Shown: one piece after another, positions 10,981 through 23,200 of the stretch
How positions within the stretch are numbered: position 1 is the stretch's first letter
How the letters are laid out: each line of letters begins with the position of its first letter
Assembly: GCA_001724265.1 (NCBI GenBank)
Contig: MEDY01000201.1
Coordinates: forward strand, 1-52,738
Direction of reading: 5' to 3'
Source: Rhizaria sp. SCN 62-66
Lineage: Eukaryota; Rhizaria, unplaced
Length of the DNA stretch: 52,738 bases
Notes under the pieces: model-generated
Databases searched by the model: none
What the model was told of the DNA's origin: nothing
What the model saw: only the letters and a program-made list of their open reading frames with translations
Translations under genes and position numbers: made by a program

Positions 10981-13900
10981 CCACCGCCGCGAACGCCAAC
11001 GGCCACAGCCCCACCAGCGGCGGCAGCAGCAATGCGGGCATCACCGGCAGCGTCGCGGCGCTTGGCGCGCCCACGCTGGCTTTCGACCGCACGCTGTCTG
11101 CGGACTCGAGCGACGAGGACATCCAAAACCCTAATAACCTCAACAGCGGCGACGGGGCTTTGCTCGCGCTCCCGCTGCCGTCAGGCCTCGCCGCCTCCGC
11201 CGCCGCCGCCGCCTCTGGCGCGGCCGGCTCCGACGCCGAGTCTCCGTTCCTCCTGCGTTCGGTCGCCGGCTCCCCCGCCGGGCTGGGTCTCGTCACGCCC
11301 TCTGCGCTCGGCGGCTCCCACAGCAGCAGCGGGTACCTGTCTGGCTCGCCGTCGCTGGTCGACGCCGACGGGATGGTGTTGTTGCCGTCAGACCCGGCCG
11401 CCGCCGCCGCCGCCGCCGCCGCGCTTGACGACGCCGCGCTGGCAGACGCACTCGAGCTCCTCGCGGCCGCCGCGGCGCATTACCCTCTGCACGGCGAAGA
11501 CCTTGCGCGCGCATTCTCCGCCGCCGCGGCCGCCGAGGAGGACGCCGCGCTCGCGCATATAGCAGCCACAGAAGCCGCGGCCGCCGCAGCCGCGTCCCCA
11601 CATCTCGCCGCGTCTGCGTCGTCGTCCTCGTCGGCGTCCGTGTCGTCGGCGTCGTTTTCTGCGGTGCGCGCCGGCGTGACGTCGCCAAGCCTGGGCGGGC
11701 AGAGCGGGTTCATGACGCGCTCCCTTACAACCGGCGCGGCGGGCACCGCGACCACGGTCACCTTGGGCGCCGCGTCGCCCACAGTGTCCGCGTCCGGCAA
11801 GTCGGCGGGCGCGAGCGGCGTGCGGTCACCGGGGCTGGGACCGCGGAAGACTTCTGGTGCGCGGTCAAGCGGCCGTGTCGCCGCGACGCCGCAGGGCCTC
11901 TCGTCCGTCGCGGCCTCAGCGTCCACAGCAGTTGCGACTTCCGCTGAAAACGAGAGCGGTGCATCGGCGCCGTCGCCGTCCCAGTCTCCGTCCCCGTCGC
12001 CGTCGCCGTCGCTCGGCGCCACACGCGGTGGGCGGGCCAAGCGCGGCGGCCGCGCCAAGGCGGGTGCTGCTGGCGGTGGGAAGAAGCGTGCGTCGGGTGC
12101 GCTGGGCGCGGCGGTGGGCACGGACCAAGTCGTGCTGTGCATCGACGGAGCGCCCGCAAACACGGGCGACGATGAGGAGGACGATACCACTGGCGACGAC
12201 CTCTCTGTGACCATCTCGCCTCTCTGCGGGCCTGCGCTGTCTGCGTCGGCTGCCATCCCTTCTCTGTCACCCTCGCAGTCGCCGTCACCGGAGCTGTCCA
12301 TCTCGGCCTCGCCGTCACCAGAACTGCTTCTGCCCACGGTCACGATTACGCCTAACACGAGCTCCGCCGATGAGCACACCGGAACTGGCGGCTCCGCCTC
12401 AGCCTCGCACAGTGCCGCCGACGCCGACGCAGAGGCCGACGCTTACGCTGACGTCGCTGACCCTGGCGGCGCGGGCGCTGGTTCGGGCCCCACTGGCGGG
12501 AAGCGTGGCGCGCGCAAGTCGTCCGCCGTGTCGGGCATTTCCGATTCCGGCGCGCACTCGCTGTGCCCGTCGACGCAGCCTGGCAGCTCCGCGACGGACG
12601 CCGACTCGTCCACGCTCGGAGACGGCGCCGCGGCGCACGAGCGCGCCCTCGGCGATATCGACATCAATGACGACGACGACGGCGACGACTGCGTGGACCG
12701 CAGTGGCGACAACGGCGGCAACATCGGCGACGGCGACGACGAGCTCGACTGCGACGATGTCTGCGACGCCGAGCCCAAGAAGCGTCCTCCCGCGGGCACG
12801 CGCGCTCGCAAGGGCGGCGCGGGCGCGGGCGGCAGCAGCGGAACGCTTCCGCGCACTTCCCGGTCTGCCCGTCCCACGGCCACGGCCACGGCGGCCGCAC
12901 TGTCCACCGCGCTCGCCAGCAACGAGAAGAACAACATCCACAACGTGAGCGCAGGCGTGAACGCGTCGATGACGATCAACGTCGGCGCGTCCCCTCTGGC
13001 CGGCGCGGGCGGCGGCTCGTCGCCCAACTCGGTCGGCGACGGTGGGTTCTCGCTAGGGCCGCGCGCGTCGAGTCCGCCGGTGTCACCGGGCGCCAACTCG
13101 CGCGGCCGCAGGCTCGGGTCCCCCGGCGGTACCATGACTGCCGCCGACTCCGCCTCCGCCACCGCCACCGCTGCTGCTGGCGCTGCTGTTGCTACTGCTG
13201 CTGGCTCTGCGACTGCTACGGCTGAGGCGACAACTGCGCCGTCGCCGACATCGTCCAACTCGTCTCTGTCCTCGCTGGCGCTGCCTCCGGGCGCGGCCGA
13301 TGACGATGACGACGACAATGACGACAATGACGACTGTGGTGACTGTGGTGACGTGCTCGACACGACCCCCATCCCGGCGCGCTCCCCGCGCGGCGGCCGC
13401 GGCTCCACGGGCTCCATGCCCTCGTCGTCCTCGGGCTCGGCCGCAAACCCTGCGGTCTTGGGCTCAGGCGCGGGCTCAGGCCCCGCACACAGCGCCGGCG
13501 ACGCCGCGTCCTCGGGAAATGCCAGCGGCAGTGGCAGCAGCGGTGCAGCGGGTCGGTCGCCGCAAGGGAAGCCGCGGCGCACGCTCACGGGCTCGGGCCC
13601 CGGGGCATTCTCGCTCAGCACCGAGTCGCCGGCACTAGGCGCGCTTTCATCGCCGTTCGCGCCCTCGCCGTCCAACGCAAAGACGCCTACCAAGCCCGCG
13701 ACCGGCAAGCGCGGCGCCGCCGGCGCCACTGCTGGCTCGAACGGGCCCGGGACGCTGACGCGGGCGACGTCGTCAGGCCTGCCTCCGCCGGCGCCCGTGC
13801 TGACCGCTTCGCTGTCTTCCGCGGCGTCCACCGCGGCCGCCGCATCGCACTCGCACTCGCACTCGCATGGCGCGACCCCTTCGCTGGCGCCGTCAACCCC

Positions 13901-15880
13901 GCTCGTCGGCGCGGCCGCGGGCACGGTGCTCACGCTCGGCCTTATGGCCGACTCGCAGCGCCGCCGCACCGAGTGGACCGCGTCGTCCGTCGCCGCGCCC
14001 GGGATCGTGGCCACAGTTCCGCCGCAACTGCCCTCGGCGCCGCTGCCCGCCGCCGCCGCGCTGCCGCAGGGCGAGCTCGACTGGCGCTTTGTCGAGTGCT
14101 TTGGCGCCGATGACCCAGCCGCGGCCGCCGCTGCAGCCGCCGCGGCGGCCGGTGGGGGTGGCGCCGCTGCCGCTGCGGCCGCGGCGGCCGCGGGCGGACT
14201 CGTGAACCAGCCCGCGGACCAGATCACCGCTGTGGAGTTCAACGAGACAGGCGAGTTCCTCGCCATCGCCGACCGCGCAGGGCGCGTCTCGGTCGTGCAG
14301 GAGCTCAACGTGCAGAGGTACTCTGAGCAGTCGCGCAAGTCGGCCCTCGCGGCAGAGCGCGCTGACTCCATCACGGCCACGCCCGACGCCTCCGCGCGCG
14401 GGGTCGGGCTGGCGAGCAACCCCGGTGTGAGTGAGTTCCTCACTGCGCAGACCGAGTTCCGGTTCTACACCGAGTTCGCGTCGCACTCTGTGGCGATCGA
14501 CTCGCTCAAGTCCCAGGTGATTGAGCCGAAGATCAACGCCGTGCAGTGGTGGCCGCAGTTGCCGGGCCACCGCGCGCTGCGGCTGCTGGCCACGAACGAC
14601 AAGGTCGTCAAGCTTTGGTCGTTGACCGAAGCCACGGCCGAGACATCCGCCGCCGTCAACGCAGGCACGCAGCCCACTGGCGCGTTCGTCAAGCCCTCGC
14701 TGTCGGAGTATGTCGCGCGCCGCAAGCAGGGCGCGTATGGCGGGCCCCCCTCGTTCCCGGCGGCGCCGTCGCCTCTCACTCCGCTGGCGCGCGGCGCATC
14801 GGGCGCGACGCCGGCGTCCCCGAGCAGCGGCGCGCTTAACGGCAGCAGTGCGACCGGCGCCGGCGGTGGTGTGTCCGCCAAGGGCACGCGCACGGGCCGG
14901 TCGCAGTCCGCGGCCGTGGCGCCGCTGTCACCGCGCATCATCGGCGGCGGGCCTGGCGCGGACTTCTACACCTCCGTGCTCACCGGCAGCGCGAGCAACG
15001 TCGGGTACAGCAATGTGTACTGCAACGGCCGCGCGTTCCACCGCAACCCGCTGATCCGCCCACACGCCGGGTTTATCCCGCGGCACGGCGCGACGCAGAG
15101 CGAGGAAGTCCTCGCGCGCGCTCTGCACCAGGGGATCACGCCGCCCGACGTGCAGTCGCCGCCGCCCGTGGTTGTGCCGTCGTGCCGCCGCGAGTTCAAG
15201 AACGCCCACACTTACCACATCCACTCGCTCGCCATCTGCGCCGACCAGGCATCGTTCATGTCGGCCGACGACGTGCGCGTGAACCTGTGGGACGTCGAAG
15301 TGGACCACACGACCTTTACGGTGACCTCGTACCGCGGCGACTCGGATGCCGGCGAGCACGATGACCTCATCACAGCGCTCGCGGCGCACCCCATCGCGGG
15401 CAACCAGTTCGCCATCGGGTCCTCCATGGGCGCAGTCCGCGTCTGCGACACCCGTGCGGGCGCGCTGCATGACCGTGGCACGCCCCAGGGCTCGGTGCTG
15501 TACATCCCGACCCCGCCCGCGCCCGGGTCAATGCCGTATCCAGACGATATCCACATCTTCATCGCGTCGATCCAGGATATCAAGTTCTCCAAGGACGGCC
15601 AGTTCATGGTCACGCGTGACTACATGAATCTGCGCATTTGGGATCTGCGTAACCCGAGCAAGTGCGTGTCTGAGTTCCCGATGCACGGCCACGTCAGCCA
15701 CGACATCTCGCTGCTGTGCTCGTCGCCGGCGATCTTTGACCCGTTCCAGTGCGCCGTGTCGCCCGACATGCGCTACATCTGCACGGGGTCCTACTACAAC
15801 ACGTTCTGCATGGTCGAGACGGACTTTGTACGCCCCAACCCCACGGCCTACTCCGCCGCGCCCGCCGCTGCTGCTGCCGC

Positions 15881-15919
<39 letters not shown>

Positions 15920-18836
15920 TGGTTCAACCGGCGCAGGCTCGACCCCGCCGATGCCGCACTTGGACTCTCCGCTCTACGGCGGCTCCTCGCTTCTCCCGCG
16001 CCCCGTCACCGCCGGCGCTGCCTCCGCCAGCGGCTTCGCGACGCCCCCGCTGACTCCCGCCGCGTCCGGCGCCTCCGCATCAGGCTTCACGGCCTCTGGC
16101 GTCCCCGGCACCGGCGCGGGCGGTGCGTCGCTATCGCTCATGGCGTCCGCGTCTGCGGCGGCGGCGGCGACGGGGGTGTCTCTGGCGCAGCTGCCGATGC
16201 GCAGCAGCGGGAGTTTCTGCCTGGGCCCCGGCGCCGCGCCCGGCTCGCCGTCGCTCAGCCCGCACTTGGCGACCTTCACGGCCTCCACGGCGGGCTGCTC
16301 CTCGGCCGCGGCCGCCGCCGCCGCAGCCGCCGCAGCCGCCGCCGCGTCGACCTCGCTGGGCCCGCGCGCAGCGCCCGGCTCCACGCCGGGCCCGCTGTCG
16401 CTGCCGCCCGCGCTGTCGGCCGCAGCCGCCGCGGCCGCCGCGCCGGTGCCGAACCCCAACAGCGCGCCTGTGGGCGTGTTTATGACTGCGCGGGACGACC
16501 TCCGCGCCATCGTCAAGGTCGCCGCGCTGTACCCTGCCGGACACTGCGCGCCCGCCACCGCCGCAGCCGCTGCGAGTAGCGGTGCTGGGGCTAATAGTGG
16601 GACCAACTCGCCACTAGTCGCGACGGCCGCGCCGACGCCGCCGACCGCGGGCCGCTCGACGGCCGCAGGGGGCGGGAGCCGCAAGGGTTCGCTGAGCTCT
16701 GCCTCTGACGGCGACGGCGCCAGTGCGGCCGCTGACGACGCCGTGTCGGACGCGGACGCGCTCGCGGGCTCCCCGGCGTCGGCGGCTGCGGCGTCGCCAC
16801 TGAGCAACACCGCCGGTGGTCACGGTGCATCTGCTGCTGACGGTGGCTGCGGCTCGCAAAAGGCGGCGACGCCGACGGCGGCGCTGACGGGATTGCACCG
16901 CGACGCACTGACGTTGCCGGCACCCGGCGAGTACTTCCGGCACATCCCGCGCACTTACGACGACCGCATGCTGAAAATGTCGTGGCACCCGCGCTCGCAC
17001 GTCGTCGCCGCGGCCGGTGTGTACAAGCTCTTCCTGCTCCAGGGCGTTCCCACCGAGGCGACGCGCAGGGACATGGAGGCGCAGACGCGTGCGCGCCGCA
17101 ACACGCTGCAGTCGGGCTCGTTGCAGGCGCTCGAACTTCTCCGCGCGTCGGCGCTGCGTGCGGCGCACACGCACACGCTCTACGGCGGCGGCGCGCCGCT
17201 CTCGCCCTCGGCTTCCGCGGCGACCACGCCCGCGCCCAAGGGACGCCGCCCCGGCGCGGCCCGCGGGGCAGCGCGCGCGCGCGCCGCGGGCTCGGGCGCC
17301 GCCGCGGACACTGACGCCTCGGTCGCCGCAGCCGCTGCTGCTGCTGCTGCTGCTGCGGCCGGCGCGGCGGGTGCGGCCGGTGCGACGAATGCGACGGGCG
17401 CGGGCGCGGACGGGACGCTGCTGCCACTGCCGCTGTCACTGCCGTTGCACGGAGGCGCGACCGCGCTGTACGGACCCTCGGCCACTGCGGGCGGCGCGCA
17501 CCGCGGCAACGCGCCCGCGCTCACGCTGCAGGGCTTCCCCGGCGCCTTCTCGCCGCCCCTCGGCGCGACGCAGAAGAAGACGATCTCGCTCGCGCCGCCC
17601 GCTGTGGTCAACGCGCCCGGCTCTGCTGCTGCGGCGTCGTCCTCTGCGACCGCCGCCTCGGCTGCTGTCGGTGCTGCTGCTGCTGCTGCTGCTGCGGTTG
17701 TGGGCACTGGCCCATCGGCGAGTCCCACAGCTGGTAGCGGCAGTGGCGCTAAGGGCAAGGGCACCGGCAGCCGGGTCAAGGCGCGCAAGAGCGGCAAGCT
17801 CGTGACGTCCGCTGCTGCTTCGCCCACGGCCGCGACTGCAGCTGGGGCTGCGGCTGCGGCGGACGGCGACGTCGTCAGAGGCAGAAAGCTGCACTTTGGC
17901 GACGGCGACGACGACGGCACTACGAACAACGACTACGCCATCAACAACAGCGGTGGCGGCGATGAGAACGCGAACGAGACCGACAGTGACCCCGACGGCA
18001 CGACGGCGTCGACGTCGACGTCGGTATCCGCCGGCGACGTGACCCTGACGCTGCCGCCGCCCTCCGCGCGCGTGCTCGTCTCGCCCGTTGACCGTGAAAG
18101 CGAGGATGACCCCAACAGCGTGGGCTTCGCCGTCGCGCTGTCTCCGCTGTCGTCTGACGGCGGCAACAACCCGCTCTCCCCCCTCAACACGGGCTTCTCC
18201 GTCACCAGCGCCAGCGCCAGCAGCGGCGGCGGCAGCGGCAGCAGCAGCGCGGCCAGCTCCACGGGCCCCTCGCCGACCGCCGCCAGCGCGGCGTCCGCCA
18301 AGGCTTCCAAGGCCGCCGCCACCGCTGCGGTAGCGCGCGGCCGGGGCTCGCCGAACGACGGCAGTGGCGGCCGGTCGGGTCGGGTCGTGCCGCCGCTGAC
18401 GCCGCCAGCTTCTAAGTCGCCCACGCTCGTGGCCGCCGCCGCCGCGGCCTCCGCAGCCAACACCCCCGGTGGCGGCGCCGACACACTCAGCCTCGGCGCA
18501 TCGGCTGCCTCTGCCTCTGCCTCGTCGCCTGAGGGGAGCGCCAATGGCGCGTCGAGCAGCGGCAAGAGCGCCTCGGGCCGCCGCGGCGGGAGTCGGTTCA
18601 TGTTCAACGGCGACCAGGCCGCTGCGCTGTCGCTCGTCGCGGCTGAAGCAAGCACCGCGGTCGTTGGCGGCAGCACACCGACCACCAGCACCACCACCAT
18701 CACCAGCAGCAGCAGCAGCAGCAGCACTAGCAGCGCTGACTCGGCTGCGGCGGGCACGATTGTGTCGCCGCTTTCGGGCAAGAAGGTCGTAGCGCGCCGT
18801 GGGAGCGTCGTCAAGGGTTCACTCCCCAGCATGTGA
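7839..18836 (+). CDS. Giant DEP-PP2A B55 fusion protein (3665 residues)
   Basis: B55 subunits are seven-bladed propellers that select substrates for the PP2A phosphatase. This intronless gene encodes one inside a very large protein. The propeller spans about residues 2080-3070: DWRFVECF, ITAVEFNETGEFLAIADRAG, FYTEFASHSVAIDSLKSQV, LLATNDKVVKLWSL, NAHTYHIHSLAICAD (the second B55 signature), MSADDVRVNLWDVE, VTRDYMNLRIWDL, CTGSYYNTF and MLKMSWHPRSHVVAAAG. Low-complexity inserts interrupt it at about 2096-2120, 2265-2430 and 2660-3035. Two DEP-like cores lie upstream: FSGRLFVTWAV with AVLLGRRLMEAGYI (about 207-245, closing strand FTNSATLYRLS near 293), and VTGADLVSYLLRNN with AVIVGLLLVASGLIRHV (about 480-518). 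Most of residues 820-2070 is Ala/Ser/Gly-rich with acidic patches. Usual B55 length is about 450. It ends with an ARRGSVVKGS tail. The B55 call is secure; the DEP calls are probable. Confidence 0.9.
10926..10979 (+). repeat. (AAC)5(AGC)13 Asn/Ser codon repeat
   Basis: Five AAC then thirteen AGC codons in the linker between the DEP-like part and the propeller of the B55 fusion. Confidence 0.9.
15864..15920 (+). repeat. Poly-Ala GCN tract inside the B55 propeller
   Basis: Nineteen consecutive alanine codons, mainly GCC, directly after the blade ending in CTGSYYNTF. It is one of many Ala runs in this gene. Confidence 0.9.
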
Positions 18837-19367
18837 GAAACGCCAGACTCCCACTGCGGACTCCACATCAGTATAATTACCAATTATTTCACTCAGAACA
18901 GTCACCCATACTCCCTCGTTAGCGCCCATTCAAATCGCTCACAGCAAGCGAGCGAACGAACGAAAGTATGCGTTGTCGGGAGCAATCAATCATGATTCAT
19001 AACGCACAACACTTGCACTTTGGATATCTACGTTGTACATAACATCTACTCGTCAAGTTTATGAGCCTTCTTTTTATTTTTTTAATGCCTTTATTATCCC
19101 GCGACTACATGCGCAATTGTCCACTCGCCAATGCGCTTCGAATTTTTCTTAAAATATCTTAACAATCACACTCGGTGAGAGGTTAGCGCATGTTAATATT
19201 GTGTGCAACTCAGATTTATATGCCCACATATTCATGTACGTGAATTGGAATACATATAACCACATTAACACGAAACTTTCACCCTGGTGAGTAAGTTCGC
19301 ATATGGATCACATGCCTTTAGACAAGTTAGGGTATAGTATACAGTACGTAAATCAGTCCATGCACGA
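18837..19367. other. Convergent intergenic region
   Basis: AT-rich sequence between the B55-fusion stop and the inferred MORN gene stop. It should contain both 3' ends. I see no RNA gene or repeat beyond a short GAAC/GAGC run near 18950-18965. Confidence 0.45.
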
Positions 19368-20079
19368 TTACACGTGCGCTGAAAGAAAAAGACAAAACAA
19401 CAACAATAATTTGACATTGATATCACGCCTTCACATATACACGCGTCTTTGTCCACTGCCACACCCACCAGCAACCCGTCGATGTACTCAGCAAACTTCG
19501 TCGGCTCACCAGCCTTCTCCCAGGTAAACACCCCGTGCTTGCGCCCATGTACCCACGAGCTTTGCACGACTGAACCGTCGTCGCACAGCAGCGTGCCGTA
19601 GCCGTGCCGCTTGCCTCGACGACTGGAACGGAACACCAAAGAAAATATCGCGCGAGAACGCACCCATTGCCATCACGCGCACCACACAATTAATCTTTGG
19701 ACACAGACTTGCCATCAGAGTACGCAATCTGAGCATGTGATACGCGAAAAGCGCGTCACTGCGTTCATGTCTGCGAGCCTGCGCGTCAGCTTCGCCACCT
19801 GCCGCAACACGCGCCGCATCGAGAAGCGTCCACTTGTAGCTTTGTTGTTTTCAGGCCCTCGGACTTCGCAGGTCCGTCGTGCAACTATTGATAACAAACA
19901 GAAGATACGAAAGAAAGAAAATTGAAAAAATTACGGCTTAACACATACATGAAGCAACTGCGCATACACGCAGCTTCCATCCTGTGTACACCGTCATATT
20001 TGATCGGCAGCTCCGTCTCGGCTCACCATGGTCACTCCAAATGTTGACTTTAGGTGAATGAGTACCTTACTGCGTGCAT
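19368..20079 (-). CDS. Small intron-dense MORN-repeat protein
   Basis: MORN repeats bind membranes or scaffold cytoskeletal proteins. The clearest exon (19622-19441) has a pyrimidine-rich TTCCAG acceptor and encodes RRGKRHGYGTLLCDDGS, then VHGRKHGVFTWEKAG and EYIDGLLVGV, typical MORN spacing. Upstream, 19728-19709 encodes IAYSDGN and joins it in phase 2. Exon 19981-19949 encodes DGSCVYAQLLH, flanked by CACAG and GTATGT. A further exon starts at 19884 after a long T-rich tract ending ATAG; its end is unresolved. The last exon, 19378-19368, follows TTTCTTTCAG and ends in TAA. The start is probably ATG at 20079, then donor GTAAGG at 20070, with TATATGTA 38 bases upstream. Visible introns are about 62-90 bases. 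The product would be little over 100 residues. MORN content is clear; the exon model is tentative, and a decayed gene is possible. Confidence 0.5.
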
Positions 20080-20109
20080 TCGTTTTATCGTCCAACGCCC
20101 CGAGCGCGA

Positions 20110-20117
20110 TACATATA
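20110..20117 (-). promoter_or_regulatory. TATA-like box upstream of the MORN gene
   Basis: TATATGTA on the minus strand, 38 bases upstream of the proposed ATG at 20079, inside the 164-base divergent region shared with the giant gene on the plus strand. Confidence 0.45.
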
Positions 20118-20243
20118 AGTTTATGTCATTTTGTATACTTGCATCTTTAATTATATCCTACTGAACGATCTTCGTCACTCAATTTATAGCGTTAAAGACA
20201 CACAGCCGGTCCGTTTCTTTCTCAGCAAGTGCTTGTGTCACGG

Positions 20244-23200
20244 ATGTCGGCAACTCCGCTGCGGTCTGGCTCCGTCCCGGGCTCAGTCCGCTCCGCAGCG
20301 CACATCAAGCCCGTAACATGGCCGGCACCGAGCGCTATGCACACGGTCAATCGTGCCGGTCCCATGCCGACCCTGCCAGGCTCGTCCCCACAGCATCCCC
20401 GCAGTGGGCTAAGTCTGCCCCGGACCGCGCAACAACCATTGCTGCCCTTCGAACTTGCTCCTCCGTTCCCCGGCCCCGGCATTGGCCCCGCACGCGCGCC
20501 CGCACCGCTTCCCCCCGCGCTGCTGCCCCCGCTGCTGCCGACGACCTCGTCCTCGGCCTCCTCCGCTGACCCGGCCGTCCTGACTCCCCTCGCGGCCTAC
20601 AAAGCCTTCTGCTCGTCCCTCAGCGTCCCCGCGCGCCCTTTTATCTGCTCTCAGCTTGAGCGATGCTCTTTCCCCTCGCCAGGACTCCCCACGCCTCGCG
20701 ATGCACTCGAGTGGTCCCTCACCGCGCCCGTTACGCCCGCCTCCGCGTCCCGCACCGCAGGCCCCAGCGCCGCGTGCGTCGCCGCCGTGGTGTCCCGGCG
20801 CGAGCTCACCGCGCTCCTGCGCACCGCGCAGCTGAACCCGGCGCTCGCCACACTGCGGCTCACGCGCCTCGCGCTTGCCCCGCAGGACGCCGCGCTCGTC
20901 GCGCACGCGCTCCGCGTCATGCCCGCCGTCGCCGCGCTCGACCTCACGGGGTCGCCGTTACTGACCGGCGTCACACTCGCGCCCGCGCTCGCCGCGCTGC
21001 CGCACGTGCGCGTGTATACCGACGCCGGCGTTCTCACCGCACCACGCACTGCTGCCGGGGGTCCGTCGCAGTATCACGCGCCGGCGCCGGTGCTTGCGGG
21101 GGTCCTCAGCAGTGCGGCGCCGGCGCAGTCTCTGACGCTCTCGCGCGGGCCACCGCTGGCCAGCGCCGGCGCCGCGGGCGGGCTTGTCGTTGCGGGCGGC
21201 GGGTACTTCAGCGCGCGCGAGGCCGCACTCGCTTTGGCAGCCCCGTTTGCAGCGACGCGCAGCGAGCCCGCCGCGCTGCCAGGCATCTTGCCTGACTCTG
21301 CGTCCCTTGCGCCGTCCTCTGCCGCACCAGCCGTGTCGTCGTTTGCGGCGACGAGCGTGACGCGCGCGCGCGAGGCGATCGTGAGCGCATAGTCCGCCGC
21401 ATTGCGGGCCGCGCACCCGCGCGTGGTATTGCGCCACGGGACCGGCGCCACGGACCACGCCACGCTGGCGGCTGCCGACGCAGTCGCCGCCGCCGCTGCG
21501 TCGCTTCACCACGCGGGCCCGGCGTCCGCTCGCTTCAGCGACGCCGCTGCTGTTGCTGCTGCTAGTGTTGTTGATGAGAGTGAAGACTCGCGGTATCTTC
21601 TGTCGCTGTTAGCGCAACCGCCGCAGAGCGCTGATGCGTTGTTCCCGCCATCTGCGCGTATGCAGACTCTGCTTGACGATGCCGGGCTCTCTGCCAACGC
21701 CACCGTGTCCTTAAACGCGACAGTAGCTGACACATCTTCATCGCTGACAGCGCCGCTCCCAGCGACGTTTGACACCACGAACGCGGCCGCTCCCGTCTCA
21801 ATCTCCGCATCCGCGGCCGCCGCGACCGCTCTCATGGCCTCCGCGCCGGCTTTCGCGCAGCCCGCGCTGGCGCAGTCGCTGGACCGCAGCGCGCCCGCGC
21901 CGGCGGCGTGGCTTGCCGCGCTGGCGGATCCCGCGGCGCCGGGCGCGGAACGCGTGCTGAGCCACGCAGCACGCTTCCGCGAGCTCGACGACGACGCCTG
22001 CGAGCTGCTCTGGCGCCTCGGCATCGGCCGCGGGGCCGCGCACAAGATCGGCTACACAGGCCGCGGCGAGCGCGTGATTGTCTTTGCCGACACGGGGCGG
22101 CCTGTGCGGCGCAAGGCGCGCGTTGCTGCAGTGCGCGCGGCCGTCGCGGCGGCCGCTCTGGCCACAGCGTCGACCGCGAGCGCCACGCCCGCGGCCGCCA
22201 TGCCGGCGTCTGCGCGCTCTCAGCGGCCGCACGTGTTCGCGTCGACGGCCGCTGCACTGGCGGCCGCGGCCGCGCACAGCGCAGCAGCGTCGCACGCGGC
22301 CGCTGCGGCTGCCGAAGAAGAGGCCGCGGAAGACGAAGACGAGGACGAAGACGACGACTGGCTACCGATACCGGCGCCGGAAGACCTTTCCGCAGCGACT
22401 GTTGGCGGCGTCCACGGCCACGGCGCACACAACGCGCTGGCGGCGTTTTTCGCGCTTGACCCTTCGTTTGCGGGCGCCGCGGACGCCACGGCCGCGCTCT
22501 CAGCGCTCGCGCGGACGCGCAGGCTGCTCATGATGACTGGCGCCGCCGCGAACGCTACCAAGCCCGTGACTGAGAGCGCCGCCGCCGCCGCTGCTGACGA
22601 GGATGTCACTGCTGGTGCGGCGTCCGCGGGGCACAAGAGCGGCGCCCCGACCCCGCGCGCGCTCACGGGCGCGATTGCAGCCGCAGCAGCCGCGCCCGTG
22701 GGCACGTTTTCCGCGATGGCGTACCGGCGCCAGCGCGAGATCGAGCGCGGTCTGGTTGCGTCTGACGGTACGCGTATCGACGCCACGCCCGCGAGCGCAG
22801 CTGCGGCGGCTGAGACGGAGCGCAGTGTGAATCCGCTGCAGCATCTGGGCGTGCTGTTCACCGCGACACTGGAGGATACTGCTGCACACACAGCGCGCGC
22901 GCAAGCACTTCGGGCAGCACAGGCGCAGGCGCGGAGCTCTGCGACGGCCGAGTCGAAGGCGCACCCGCTCGTCAACGCGGACGGGACGGAAAAGAAGCCT
23001 GTGCCCGTGTTTGTGACGCGCGCGGAGGCCGATGCTATGGCTGCCGCTGAGCTTGCAGCCGCCGCAGCAGCAGCCGTGGCAGCGGCGGAGGAGGAAGCTG
23101 CGGCAGCTGCTGGCTCTGGCTCTGTCGCCGTGCCTGTACCTGGGAAGATGGGAGCCGCGCAGGCGGCCGCTGTGGCCGTTGCTGCTGCGACACTCAGGCG

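Noticed and set aside
12443-14443. Long minus-strand frames inside the B55 fusion gene
   Set aside because: They mirror GCC/GGC and Ser/Ala-rich codons of the real gene and lie opposite recognisable linker and propeller sequence.
21379-21482. An intron starting at GTGAGC that would remove the TAG at 21390
   Set aside because: The nearby acceptors break the frame, and the first frame-keeping one (near 21632) would delete 80-odd GC-rich codons of ordinary coding style. The well-supported introns here are AT-rich.
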